Position numbers and translations under genes: made by a program. This document shows, one piece after another, positions 45,977 through 54,994 of a DNA stretch of 64,000 nt. The DNA lies in assembly GCF_000729995.1 (NCBI RefSeq), contig NZ_JNFG01000003.1, positions 62,001-126,000 of the forward strand, in the 5' to 3' direction. The first letter of the stretch is position 1; the number at the start of each line of letters is the position of its first letter. The notes beneath the pieces were generated by a model, which ran no database searches, was not told the DNA's origin, and saw only the letters and a program-made list of their open reading frames with translations. Source of the DNA: Caballeronia sordidicola. Lineage in GTDB: Bacteria > Pseudomonadota > Gammaproteobacteria > Burkholderiales > Burkholderiaceae.

Positions 45977-46894
45977 ATGCGTACCGTTCAATCTCTCGGT
46001 GTCGCCGTTGCCCTTGCTTTCAGCCTCGTTGCAACTGCCCCGTCGGTTTCTTTCGCAAAGGCAAACCTCGGCACTCCGCAGTCGGCGTCCTTCTCTGTTG
46101 GGACGCAATACGACACCACTCACGTGTACGTGGCACCGGAGGACTTCGACAAGTTCACGGACAGCTTCGTCGCCACGTTCGGCGGCCACAAATCGCCGCA
46201 GGGCGTCTTTCAGGTGACACCGACGCCTAGCCAGACGATGTCTCAACTGGTCTTCACGCCGGTAGGCACTATTTCGGTGTTCGGCTTCAAGACGCCGATT
46301 CCGTATCCTTTTGGTGACGAGCGTACCGGCTACCTCGTCACGGACATGGACGGTGCAATGAAGTCGGCGAAGGCTCACGGCGCCGATGTCGTGGTCGATA
46401 CGTTCCCGGACCCAATCGGGCGCGATGCAGTCATCTCGTGGCCGGGCGGCGTGCACATGCAGCTCTACTGGCACACGCAGGCTCCGAACTACGGGCCGCT
46501 CGAGACCGTTCCGGAGAACAGAGTGTACGTTTCGCCGGGACGCGCTAATGCACTCATCAAGAACTGGGTCGCGTTCTCGAACGGGAAGGTCCTCTCCGAT
46601 AACCGCCGCGCGCCGGGCGTCGAAATCGGGCGGCCGAACGATACCTTCCGGCTCGTTCGGCTGACATCGGGCTTCGGGAACATGACCGTCTTCGTGACCG
46701 ACGGCCATCTGCCGTACCCCTACGGGCACGAGATGACCGGGTATGAAGTGAAGGATTTCGATGACACCATGAAAAAGGCGCAAGCCGCTGGTGTTTCGAT
46801 TCTCGTGCAGCCTTTCACGGCGGACCAGAGAGAATCTGCCATCGTCCAGTTCCCCGGGGGATACATCGCGGAAATTCACGCGACCGCGAAGTAG
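45977..46894 (+). CDS. Exported VOC (glyoxalase-like) protein
   Basis: 305 residues with a Sec signal peptide (VALAFSLVATAPSVSFA, cleavage after SFA). Two VOC-type beta-alpha-beta modules can be traced: the first from TTHVYVAPEDFDKFTDSFVATFG to MQLYWHTQ, the second from NRVYVSPGRANALIKNWVAFS to YIAEIHATAK. Each has a GYLVTDMDGAMKSAKAHGADV or GYEVKDFDDTMKKAQAAGVSI block. It is probably periplasmic. Substrate unknown; it ends the XapX-amidohydrolase-DoxX-VOC operon. Confidence 0.85.
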   Translation: MRTVQSLGVAVALAFSLVATAPSVSFAKANLGTPQSASFSVGTQYDTTHVYVAPEDFDKFTDSFVATFGGHKSPQGVFQVTPTPSQTMSQLVFTPVGTISVFGFKTPIPYPFGDERTGYLVTDMDGAMKSAKAHGADVVVDTFPDPIGRDAVISWPGGVHMQLYWHTQAPNYGPLETVPENRVYVSPGRANALIKNWVAFSNGKVLSDNRRAPGVEIGRPNDTFRLVRLTSGFGNMTVFVTDGHLPYPYGHEMTGYEVKDFDDTMKKAQAAGVSILVQPFTADQRESAIVQFPGGYIAEIHATAK

Positions 46895-47060
46895 CACAGC
46901 GTCACGACGAAGATAAAGCACCGATATTTGAGAGGCCAATTCTCGCTAACGCTTCTCCACAGAGTGCGCAATGAATGACGACAATTTGCTCTCACACCGA
47001 CTGAAACGTGTGACGCCAAGCGGCCGGTCGGCGCAGGAGCCGCACCGGCATGCCTCGCGA

Positions 47061-48128
47061 TCAAAAGAAGTGAATCATCCCGGCAACGACGGAGCGCTGG
47101 TTGATGCCGGCGCTAGCTGGCGAAGTGCTTGAGATACCAAGCGTACCTTGAGCGTTGTTTCTGGACAGTCCCGCTTCCGTGTACAGATCCGTAGACTTCG
47201 ACAGCAGGTAGTGAACACCCAGTTTGAAGAAAGCGCCGTTGCGCTCGCTGTTCACCCTGTCGGACAAGTATGTGTAGTCCGAAACAAGCCTGAATGACGG
47301 AGTGATGTCGTAGCGGCCACCGACCGAATAGTAGTCCTGGCTGCTTCCGGTTGCGGGATCCCTGAAGTTCTGGAAGTTCAGACTGGCCTTGAACACGCTG
47401 CCCGTATAAGCGAGGAATACGGTATAGGCCCGCGCCACCGTTTGATCGGTCAACCCGGTCGGGTCGTTGGCGGAGATATAACCGGCGCTCGCGGATACGG
47501 GACCCAGCGCGTAGTACAGCGCAGCCGACACCTCCCGTTGGTTCTGAAAATCACCCGCGGTCCCGCCAAAGCTGTTTAACACGCTGGCACTAAGACCGTA
47601 GATCGTCGGCGTCTGATACTTGACCGAGCTATTGGCCCATGTATATTGAAAACCGTTGAAGCCGGTGCGGGTTTGAAAGACCGTGTTTGCCACTGAGCCG
47701 AAGTTCTCAAAGCCACTGGCATCCGTGCGATAGAGTACTTCGATGAATGGGGTGTAGTGGCGCCCAAACGAGATTGTCCCGAAGTCATCCTTTCTCAATC
47801 CCACCCATGCGCCACGGTCGAACAGGAAACTGCCCGCCGTGGTCGGCTGGCCCGAGTTGGTACTCTTCCCGGAACCCGACAGAAAACCCGACTCAAGTCT
47901 GAACAGTGTCGCCATCCCGCCGCCCAGATCCTCCACCCCGGAGAAGATCAGCCGGCTGACGATCAGATTCGCCTGACCGTATGCCCACTGATTCTTGTCA
48001 TTTGCACCCACGCCATTGGTGAAACTGATGCCGCCATCGATGATCCCGCTCAAGGTGACACTCGATTGCGCGTGCGCTTCGCCCATCACGAGAGAAACGG
48101 CTAAGACAGCAATAATCTTCTTGTACAT
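47061..48128 (-). CDS. Gram-negative porin (Burkholderia OmpC type)
   Basis: 355 residues. Signal peptide ends ...VMGEAHA, then QSSVTLSGIIDGGISFTNGVG, the typical start of beta-proteobacterial trimeric porins. Repeated amphipathic strands with alternating aromatic residues follow, with a constriction loop near FGRHYTPFIEVLY. It ends with the C-terminal Phe (MIHFF) needed for outer-membrane assembly. A general or substrate-induced pore; it closes the catabolic gene cluster on the minus strand. Confidence 0.94.
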   Translation of the reverse strand: MYKKIIAVLAVSLVMGEAHAQSSVTLSGIIDGGISFTNGVGANDKNQWAYGQANLIVSRLIFSGVEDLGGGMATLFRLESGFLSGSGKSTNSGQPTTAGSFLFDRGAWVGLRKDDFGTISFGRHYTPFIEVLYRTDASGFENFGSVANTVFQTRTGFNGFQYTWANSSVKYQTPTIYGLSASVLNSFGGTAGDFQNQREVSAALYYALGPVSASAGYISANDPTGLTDQTVARAYTVFLAYTGSVFKASLNFQNFRDPATGSSQDYYSVGGRYDITPSFRLVSDYTYLSDRVNSERNGAFFKLGVHYLLSKSTDLYTEAGLSRNNAQGTLGISSTSPASAGINQRSVVAGMIHFF

Positions 48129-48188
48129 TCCTGGTCTCCATTATTTCGCCAATCGCACGGTCTCACGACCTATTCGATTCGCAATACT

Positions 48189-48201
48189 AATCATAATGAT
48201 T
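48189..48201. promoter_or_regulatory. Palindrome upstream of the porin gene
   Basis: AATCATAATGATT, a 13-bp perfect palindrome, lies 60 bp upstream of the porin ATG in an AT-rich block containing a possible -10 box (TATGAT on the minus strand). It could be an operator. It does not match the full Fur box; the binding protein is unknown. Confidence 0.35.
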
Positions 48202-48402
48202 CGATAAGCAACGGTCGCAAGTTCTTCGCTGGGTCGCCCGAATCCCTATTCCACGCGTGCCGGGTACGTTAATACGAGCCTTCGCCGTGCCGCCGACACG
48301 CACGGTTCCGACGTCAGACCAGTCCTTCGTGTGTCTATCGTGGACCTAAGACATGCCTTGAGTCCGCGCCTGCGGACTCTGCAGCCGCACTGGGAGACGC
48401 CA

Positions 48403-49194
48403 CTAACGCGCGTAGCGCATCAGGAAATCCCGCAGCGCTGGATTGACCAACTCGGCGTGAGTCAGGTTTGGGGTATGCCCCGCTTTGTCGACGAGGACGA
48501 AGCCTTTGCAGTTCGGCAATCCGGCGGCGATCGATTCGCCGCAGAGCGGGTTGATGGCAATATCATCGCTGCCGTGAAAAACAAGGGTCGAGTGCGTGAT
48601 TTCGTGAAGGCGTGACGTAATGTCATCCCTCGAAATCAGTGCATTCACTGGATGTTCGAAGTGCTCGGCGCCAAGCCGCATCCATTTTTCGATCCATGCG
48701 GGCGACGCCTTGCAATCAACACCGAGCAGGAACACTGATAGATCCTGAGCCAAGTGAGTGGCGCCGTTTCGGGCCCACTCTGCCTTGATATCTTCGAACG
48801 ATTTTTGAACCTCCTCGCCGTCGATATCACTTCGTGTCGATATCAGTACGAGCGCCCGGAATCGATCGGGTTCGAGCAGCGCGGCCCGCATCGACAGGAA
48901 GCCGCCCTGTGACATGCCAACAAGCGATGCCGAAGCGATTTCCAGATGGTCGAGCAGCGCAATCAGGTCCCTTGCCGAGTCCCAATAGCTAAACGCCCTG
49001 GTGGTCGGACCGGTTGCACCAAACCCCCGTTGATCCCAGACAATGCACCGGAACGCATCGCTGAGTTCCGCGATGTTCGGCTGAAACATCTCCCCGTCCA
49101 TCAAGAAACCGTGGCTGAAAACCACCACTGGCGCACCCGCTGGACCCGATTCTTCGTAAGCGAAACGGATTCCTTCGCGTTCAAAATAGCGCAT
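48403..49194 (-). CDS. Alpha/beta hydrolase
   Basis: 263 residues from the ATG at 49194, preceded by AGGAGG. The oxyanion region FSHGFLMDGEMF, nucleophile elbow VGMSQGGFL (S95), acid in FHGSDDIAINP and His in VDKAGHTPNL give a complete catalytic triad. Resembles 3-oxoadipate enol-lactonase or haloperoxidase-like esterases. It lies in the same direction as and downstream of cytochrome c and the FAH-family gene, so it may act on a ring-cleavage or ester intermediate; that is inference. Confidence 0.92.
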   Translation of the reverse strand: MRYFEREGIRFAYEESGPAGAPVVVFSHGFLMDGEMFQPNIAELSDAFRCIVWDQRGFGATGPTTRAFSYWDSARDLIALLDHLEIASASLVGMSQGGFLSMRAALLEPDRFRALVLISTRSDIDGEEVQKSFEDIKAEWARNGATHLAQDLSVFLLGVDCKASPAWIEKWMRLGAEHFEHPVNALISRDDITSRLHEITHSTLVFHGSDDIAINPLCGESIAAGLPNCKGFVLVDKAGHTPNLTHAELVNPALRDFLMRYAR

Positions 49195-49476
49195 GCCTCT
49201 CCTCCTGATGTAACTGACTGGTTGCCGCATGGCCGTCGCCGATTCCGGGCGCGACCCGCTGGTCTATTCCGTGCAGTTGGGTCATCTCCCCCAACAAGCC
49301 GTTCTGTCGTGATCAAAGCATCGAACCCTGACGAGATGCAAAAGAGTCGCGGTGGTCCGTAGGCATTCTCTGACTACCCATTCAGCACGTGTGCTTATCG
49401 TTAGACTTACTATACGGCCAACACTGAAAGGACACCTGATCAAAAGGAGCAGGGGCTTGCCAGATCGTCCATATAT
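49195..49476. other. Intergenic gap
   Basis: 282 bp between the alpha/beta hydrolase and cytochrome c genes. No gene, repeat or strong hairpin recognised. Confidence 0.35.
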
Positions 49477-50139
49477 TCACTGCTTCAGCGCTGCCACATA
49501 CGCGGAAACAGCGACAATCTCGTCGTCGCTCAACAGCGGAACGATCAGGCTCATCAGCTTTCCCTTGCCGCCGCGCTCGCCGCTCTTCCAGGCGTGGAGT
49601 TGCGTTTTGACGTACTCCTCATGCTGACCCGTGATGCGCGGGAAGTCAGGCTCGATACCGCCTCCCGCTGCACGGTGACATGAAATACACGCTGGTGCAC
49701 CGTTCGCGCCACCGTGTGTATAGACCAGCTTGCCAGCATCGACGAGTGCTGCGTCTGCAGCGGAACCCTGCGCAGGCTTCTGCGCCGCATAGAAGGCCGC
49801 GAGCGCTTTCATCTCGTCCGTCGAGAGGTCTTTCACCATTGCCTGCATGATTTCGCTGTGCCGCAACGGCGGCATACCAGGGCCGCCCTTGAACTGCGTG
49901 AGCTGCTTGTAAAGATACTCCGGATACTGGCCGGCAAGGCGCGGATAGGTGCCGACCGTGCTGTTTCCGTCGACACCGTGACAGGCCGCGCAGCGTTGCG
50001 TCGTTAGTTCTCCGACACGTGCTTTCAGATCAGCGGCGCGTGCACCCACCGCAGCGCACAGCAGGACCCCGGCGACCAGCGCGGCCCATGCTGCCGGGCC
50101 CGCCACGCCTCGTTCGGAAGCTGTTCCAGTCATTGGCAT
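49477..50139 (-). CDS. Diheme cytochrome c (c4-like)
   Basis: 220 residues from the ATG at 50139 (GAGGAG upstream). Signal peptide with the hydrophobic core WAALVAGVLLCAAVGARAA. Two heme-binding CxxCH motifs: C50-A-A-C-H54 and C151-I-S-C-H155; distal Met ligands are likely in MPPLRHSEIM and LMSLIVPL. This fits the periplasmic cytochrome c4 type that passes electrons between dehydrogenases and oxidases. It lies downstream of the FAH gene on the same strand. Confidence 0.9.
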   Translation of the reverse strand: MPMTGTASERGVAGPAAWAALVAGVLLCAAVGARAADLKARVGELTTQRCAACHGVDGNSTVGTYPRLAGQYPEYLYKQLTQFKGGPGMPPLRHSEIMQAMVKDLSTDEMKALAAFYAAQKPAQGSAADAALVDAGKLVYTHGGANGAPACISCHRAAGGGIEPDFPRITGQHEEYVKTQLHAWKSGERGGKGKLMSLIVPLLSDDEIVAVSAYVAALKQ

Positions 50140-50210
50140 GTCTCCTCGCGTCGGGTTATGTAAAGCCTGTTTGGGCCGCACGTTCGCGTCCTTGCCGTCG
50201 CACCGCTAGA

Positions 50211-50244
50211 CGCGGCGACACGCGGCGACACGCGGCGACACGCG
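50211..50244. repeat. 10-bp tandem repeat
   Basis: CGCGGCGACA occurs three times back to back, followed by a partial CGCG. It lies in the short gap between the cytochrome c and FAH-family genes; possible slippage site. Confidence 0.7.
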
Positions 50245-50280
50245 GGCTTCAACAGCAACGGCGCCATGTTGCTACGGCGG

Positions 50281-51210
50281 TCACGCCGTGTAGGACGTAT
50301 CGGCGGTCACCGTGTTGCGTAGCACGCCGAGTCCTTCGATCTCGACCTCGACACAGTCGCCAGGTCGCATGTGAACGAGGCCGGGCGTCGGAAATGGCCC
50401 ATATTGACGGCTGAGATCCTGGCCTTCCTGGTCAGCGGGTTGCGGTTTCAGCGCGCCGGGCGTGCCCATCGCGATGAAATCCCCTGGCCGCAAGCGGTAA
50501 CCCTGGCTCAGATAGCTGACCACCTTTGCCACATCCAGCAGCATGTCATCCAGCGGCGCACGTTGGCGCACGACACCGTTGACGCGCGTGAGGACCGAGT
50601 GCGTCGCGGGCTCGCCAAACTCATCTCCCGTCATCAGCCATGGCCCATAGGAGCCGGATGCTTCGAAGTTCTTGCCGAGACCGAACTGGCGATTGTGCAT
50701 CTGATACTCGCGCACCGACCCTTCGTTGATGCACGTGTAACCCACTACGTGCTCCATCGCCCGCTCCACCGGGATGAAGCGGCCAGGCTTGCCGATCACG
50801 ACGCCCAGTTCGCCTTCATAGTCGAAGGCACGCGCGATCGCTTCCGGCGGGGCGACGATCGCTTCGTCCGCGCCCACATACGACGCAGCCGTACGCATGA
50901 ACAGGTGCGGGAACTCCATCGAGGTTTGCAGTCCAGTCTCCGCAATATGGCTTTTGAAGTTCAGCGCGAGTGCCCACATTGCATTCGGCCGGTCGAGGAA
51001 CGGCTTGAGTGTGACGTCGGCTAGCACCCGGTCGCCCTGGCGGCCCTGGACTGCCTGCTGGAGTCGGGCCAGGCCATCCTCCTGCTCGAGAATCGCAATC
51101 AGGCTGGCGGGCAGATGCGGCGCGATGTCGGCAACGGCCAGGAAGTGCGTCGGGCTGGTGACAACGCCGAGCGCGATACGGCCGGCTTCGGCGTAAGCGA
51201 TGATTTTCAT
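50281..51210 (-). CDS. Fumarylacetoacetate hydrolase family protein
   Basis: 309 residues. FAH-family catalytic core: YVGADEAIVAPP, FDYEGELGVVIGKPGRFIP (metal-binding Glu residues), GYTCINEGSVREYQ, and GDFIAMGTPGALKP. Such enzymes hydrolyse or hydrate acylpyruvates, fumarylacetoacetate or 2-oxo-hept-4-ene-dioate in aromatic degradation. It is flanked by an aromatic-acid-type MFS transporter and cytochrome c, consistent with degradation of an aromatic or cyclic compound. Precise substrate unknown. Confidence 0.92.
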   Translation of the reverse strand: MKIIAYAEAGRIALGVVTSPTHFLAVADIAPHLPASLIAILEQEDGLARLQQAVQGRQGDRVLADVTLKPFLDRPNAMWALALNFKSHIAETGLQTSMEFPHLFMRTAASYVGADEAIVAPPEAIARAFDYEGELGVVIGKPGRFIPVERAMEHVVGYTCINEGSVREYQMHNRQFGLGKNFEASGSYGPWLMTGDEFGEPATHSVLTRVNGVVRQRAPLDDMLLDVAKVVSYLSQGYRLRPGDFIAMGTPGALKPQPADQEGQDLSRQYGPFPTPGLVHMRPGDCVEVEIEGLGVLRNTVTADTSYTA

Positions 51211-51360
51211 GATCGAGGTCTATCCGTGAAGTAACAGCGAGAATTTGAAGCTTGAATTGGCGAGCCTGCATGCTGCTGGGCGTAACAAGGCCCAGCAGAC
51301 AGTGACTGCCCCTGCTGCCGCTGGCAACGGGCCAGCGGGCGCTGAATGGCGGCAGATGGC

Positions 51361-52650
51361 TTAGCGCTCTGCCACCGCGGTACTGCCGAAACCTCGGGCC
51401 GTTCTGCGACCGGCCAACGCCAGCGCACCGAGTACAAGGATCGCAGCCGCTGCGGGCAGTACGGCAGTGAGGACGATCTCGCGTGCGGGCCACCCTAACG
51501 ACAGCAATGCACCGCCAATCGCAGGGCCGACGAAGGAACCGACGCGCCCGACCGCATGCCCCCACCCCACGCCGGTCGCGCGTATTTCAGGGGGGTAGAA
51601 GGAAACCGCCAGCGCGGTCTGGCCCATGATGCCGTTGACGAGACCCGCCCCGATCACAGCGATGAGCAGCAGCGTCGTGCCCGGCGTTACAGCAATCTGG
51701 CTAAGCACGCCGAGGCTCAGGATCATGAGCACACCGCCGAGCACCAGCGCCGACTTCAATCGGAGCGTGCCGGCGATCGTCATCATCGCAACGGCGACCG
51801 TCATCAGGATGTTGCCGGCCAATCCACCGACGCTAAAAGCCGCCATGCCAACCGATGCATGGTCCGGTGCAAAGCCGAAAGCGGGCATCAGCGTAGGCAG
51901 CCAGAAAAGCAGCGCATAGACATCGGTAAAAATCAGGAAGGAAAATGCCCACAGCAGGCACGTATAAACGCCGAGCCCTTCTTTGAACAGCACCTTGAAG
52001 GGGTTGGTCGTCTGCTGGGCTGCGCCGCTGACGTTCGCATGACGCTCGTCCGGCAAAATCCTGAAAAACACCGGCACCAGGCCGAACGGCAACACACCGC
52101 CCACGACGAAGATGGACTGCCAGCCGAACTCGCTCATCAGCGGGCCACCCGTCACCCCGCCGATCACCGCACCCACCGACATGCCGGTCGTCACCAGGAG
52201 AGACGCCGCCACCTTGTGTTTCGGCCCGATGATGCCGGCCGACGCGGTAATGGCGATCGGCAGTGCGCCGCCCAGGCCAATCGCTGCGACAAGCCGCAGC
52301 GCGGACAGGCCGGCGATGTCAGCCGCGAACATCGTCGCGAGGGTGCTTCCGCCGAACAGCACGACACTCGCCAGCCCGATGAGCCGGTTTCCGAATCTTG
52401 CGCCAAGCGGCCCGCTAATCATGAAGCCGATGGCCGCGCCAATGTTGGTCGCCACGAAGACCGGCGTAAAGCGGGCCGGCGCGAACCCCCAATCATGCGA
52501 TAACTTTGGTACAACGAACGAAATCGAGGTGGTGTTGAAACCGTCAAGAACGATCACCAGAAAACACACGAGCAGAGCCCACAACCAGCCCGAGCCTTGC
52601 GCCTGCCGAGGGTCCCCGCCGCTCACGGCTTGCTTGTCTTTCGCATTCAT
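51361..52650 (-). CDS. MFS transporter, aromatic-acid:H+ symporter (AAHS) type
   Basis: 429 residues from the ATG at 52650, which has GGAG 8 nt upstream; an in-frame TTG just before is less likely. Twelve hydrophobic segments. The AAHS signature DGFNTTSISFVVPKLSHDWG in TM1 and GPLGARFGNRLIGLASVVLFG in the TM2-3 loop are typical of PcaK/BenK-like permeases. Predicted to import an aromatic or related organic acid. It sits between the FAH-family gene and the exported amidase. Confidence 0.92.
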   Translation of the reverse strand: MNAKDKQAVSGGDPRQAQGSGWLWALLVCFLVIVLDGFNTTSISFVVPKLSHDWGFAPARFTPVFVATNIGAAIGFMISGPLGARFGNRLIGLASVVLFGGSTLATMFAADIAGLSALRLVAAIGLGGALPIAITASAGIIGPKHKVAASLLVTTGMSVGAVIGGVTGGPLMSEFGWQSIFVVGGVLPFGLVPVFFRILPDERHANVSGAAQQTTNPFKVLFKEGLGVYTCLLWAFSFLIFTDVYALLFWLPTLMPAFGFAPDHASVGMAAFSVGGLAGNILMTVAVAMMTIAGTLRLKSALVLGGVLMILSLGVLSQIAVTPGTTLLLIAVIGAGLVNGIMGQTALAVSFYPPEIRATGVGWGHAVGRVGSFVGPAIGGALLSLGWPAREIVLTAVLPAAAAILVLGALALAGRRTARGFGSTAVAER

Positions 52651-52749
52651 CAAATCATCTCCTTGCAGCTCACGCGCACAGCGCGCGAGCCGCGCTGGAC
52701 CGTCGGCGGCGTGCCAGCATCGGCCGCCTCCAGTCCTGAATCAACCCGA

Positions 52750-53955
52750 TCAGGTTCGCGTGAACGTCGAGATACGCTGTTGCAGGGCCGCCGAAAAAAT
52801 GTTCTTCGGCAGCATGCAATGGATGCCCTTCGGGGGAATCGTCGCGTACACCGTCCCGGTCTGGTTTGCGTATTGCGTGACGCGAAAACTCCCCGCCACA
52901 CTGAAAATGCCGTAGCAGTCCTCGGGCGCAATGCCGGTCGCCACGGAGAGCCAGCCGATCATCTGCCGCAGACACGCCACTAACGAGTTGTCGAGCGAGT
53001 CCGCAAAGCCGAAGCCGATCCAGTGGTCCGGCGTTTCCGCCATCGGAACGCTCAGTGCCGCGCGCTTGTGCAGCACGTATTGAATGCGCATTTCTTCGAA
53101 GGCCGTCTCGATCGAGGTCTGATCCACGTTGCCTTCGCCCGACGCGCCCATCGAGCCGCCCGTCCAGACGCGGCCGCCCGCCATCTGGACAGGCAGAAAG
53201 ATCGATGTGCCGACACCGAGCACAGCACAATCGAGATTGCCGCCGTATTTGCCGGCGAAGTTCGCGCTCACCGGCTTGTCGCCCGGCGGCTGCGTGCCGA
53301 TATACGCCTGAAATGGCTTCAACGGAATGTTGACGCCGGGCACATACGCGGCCGATGTGCGCTCCTTGTCGAACTTCAGGTAGCGCAGGTAGGGCTTGAA
53401 ATCGTGCGGCAGCGCGCCAACGCCTGGAGGCGCGGAATTCCAGCCCCAATCGATCGGGCGCATGCTCAGCATCCGGCATTCGATCAGGTCGCCCGCTTCG
53501 GCGCCCTCCACCACGACCGGGCCAATCAACGAGAACGCGCCATTCGGATACTTCTTGCGGATCGGCTCGCGCTCCTTGAACGTCATGCCGTACTTCGCTT
53601 CATTGCCCCAGTTGGTCCACGTACCGTCGTACCACACGGTGTCGCCTGATTTGACGGCAGCGGCGACCGGCGTGTCCGGCTCCATCTGGCCCACCCGTAC
53701 CGTCTCCTCCGAAGGCACGAGCCTGACGAGCGCGCCGTCCGGCGATACCAGTCCACCGGCCTGCCCCGGCGTAGCCGCGCTTTGCGCACGGACGGCGCGC
53801 GGCAATCCGAACGTGCCTGCGGCCAACGCGCCGAAGCCGAGCTTGAGCATCGTGCGACGGCAGCGGGCCGTTGCATCCAGCGTCGTCGCGCCACACTGCT
53901 GCGCCCCGCCTTCTGTGACGAGTGATTCGATATCCTGCTGCGTCTCTATTTTCAT
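52750..53955 (-). CDS. Tat-exported acetamidase/formamidase (FmdA/AmdA family)
   Basis: 401 residues from the second of two nearby ATGs (53955), which has AGGA 6 nt upstream. It has a twin-arginine signal: RR at residues 33-34 in CRRTMLKLGFGALAAGTFG. The FmdA_AmdA domain follows (GDLIECRMLSMRP, AYIGTQPPGDKPVSANFAGKYGGNLDCAVLGVGTSIFLPVQMAGGRVWTGG in pieces; VDQTSIETAFEE). Most family members are cytosolic, so Tat export to the periplasm is unusual. Predicted to release ammonia from an amide; substrate unknown. Confidence 0.88.
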   Translation of the reverse strand: MKIETQQDIESLVTEGGAQQCGATTLDATARCRRTMLKLGFGALAAGTFGLPRAVRAQSAATPGQAGGLVSPDGALVRLVPSEETVRVGQMEPDTPVAAAVKSGDTVWYDGTWTNWGNEAKYGMTFKEREPIRKKYPNGAFSLIGPVVVEGAEAGDLIECRMLSMRPIDWGWNSAPPGVGALPHDFKPYLRYLKFDKERTSAAYVPGVNIPLKPFQAYIGTQPPGDKPVSANFAGKYGGNLDCAVLGVGTSIFLPVQMAGGRVWTGGSMGASGEGNVDQTSIETAFEEMRIQYVLHKRAALSVPMAETPDHWIGFGFADSLDNSLVACLRQMIGWLSVATGIAPEDCYGIFSVAGSFRVTQYANQTGTVYATIPPKGIHCMLPKNIFSAALQQRISTFTRT

Positions 53956-53992
53956 TTGCATTCCTGATCTATTTTAGATGTACTGGCCCGAT

Positions 53993-54556
53993 TCATCGCG
54001 TGGTCGACGCACCAATCGATTCGATCGCGCTCTTGACGACCCGTTCGTCTATGTCAGAAGGCGCCCCGCCAGCGCCCAGCGCGCCGAGCAGGTGTCCGCC
54101 GGAAAAGATCGGCTGCACGCCCCGTCCAGGCAGGAACGGCGCGTAATAACCGGCGCTGGACACGTTGCTGTACTCCGACGGATCATCCCTGAAACGTTGC
54201 TCCAGTGTTGTCCCTGACTGTCCGCCAAGCGCGACAGAGGCGAAGGCTTTGCCGCGCGCGAAGTCGAGACTCGCAAAAGGCGCGCCGTCCATGCGCACAG
54301 CCGCGATCAGATGGCCGCCCGGATCCACCACGGCGAAGCTCAGCGCAAGATGATGCGCACGAGCCTCAGCGGTGCCGGATTCGATCAGCTTCATCGCCTG
54401 AGCCAGGCTCACCGAATACGTCTCGACTGGCACGACCGCCTCCGGCACGGATGCCGGGTCGGCCGCGTTGGCGCTCCGTACACCGGCGAAGCACAGCGAG
54501 CAAAGCGATGCAATCGCGGCCTTCCTCATCAATCGAAACGGAATATCCAATTTCAC
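53993..54556 (-). CDS. Exported GlcG/HbpS-like protein
   Basis: 187 residues from GTG at 54556 (GGAG 8 nt upstream). Signal peptide core IASLCSLCFAGVRSANA. The GlcG/HbpS domain shows LAQAMKLIESGTAEARAHHLALSFAVVDPGGHLIAAVRMDGAPFASLDFARGKA in sections, and the typical PIFSGGHLLGALGAGGA loop. Family members include heme-binding HbpS and GlcG of glycolate gene clusters. It is 31 bp upstream of the Tat amidase gene on the same strand and is likely the first gene of the catabolic operon. Confidence 0.85.
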   Translation of the reverse strand: MKLDIPFRLMRKAAIASLCSLCFAGVRSANAADPASVPEAVVPVETYSVSLAQAMKLIESGTAEARAHHLALSFAVVDPGGHLIAAVRMDGAPFASLDFARGKAFASVALGGQSGTTLEQRFRDDPSEYSNVSSAGYYAPFLPGRGVQPIFSGGHLLGALGAGGAPSDIDERVVKSAIESIGASTTR

Positions 54557-54715
54557 ACTTGTCTCCTCTTTGTTGTCGCGTGGCCTTACTGCGCGACTCG
54601 TCTCAAGCTAAAGCCTACGTGCCTGTCGTCCGCACGCCATAACCAGAAAGCCCACACATTTACCGCTGAGTCCGATTAATTCGAAAGACTCACCGCGCTC
54701 GAACGTGCCACCCGT

Positions 54716-54994
54716 TCAGCCCACCTTGCGATGAAAGCGGTGAATTCTGATTTCGCCCCAGAGCTGAGCCGCGAAGAGCGGGTCATTTCGATTGAAAGTC
54801 TCGACTTCCTCGCGTGTCTGCGCTTCCACCAGAAAGAAGCTGCCGATCTTGTTCTCGCCGGCGTCGTCCATCAATGGACCGGATGTGACAAGCGTGATCG
54901 GCCCGCTCTGCAGATACGCGCGATGCTTCGGGGTGTTGGCTTCGCGAATGGCCAAGGCACCAGGCTTATCGGTGCAGAAAACAATCCAATGCAT
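54716..54994 (-). CDS. YciI-family protein
   Basis: 92 residues, ferredoxin-like alpha+beta fold of the YciI/YCII family: MHWIVFCTDKPGALAIREANTPKHRAYLQSG in sections, then GSFFLVEAQTREEVETFNRNDPLFAAQLW with the conserved His/Asp (KHRAYL, NDPLF). Function is uncertain; some members act in chlorinated aromatic degradation. It lies 160 bp upstream of the GlcG-like gene, in the same direction, so it may lead the operon. Confidence 0.87.
   Translation of the reverse strand: MHWIVFCTDKPGALAIREANTPKHRAYLQSGPITLVTSGPLMDDAGENKIGSFFLVEAQTREEVETFNRNDPLFAAQLWGEIRIHRFHRKVG

Noticed and set aside
48189-48201. Fur box upstream of the porin
   Set aside because: The palindrome AATCATAATGATT does not match the 19-bp Fur consensus; kept only as an unidentified palindrome.
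52670-53479. 269-codon minus-strand frame inside the amidase gene
   Set aside because: It overlaps the amidase in another frame with no recognisable domain.
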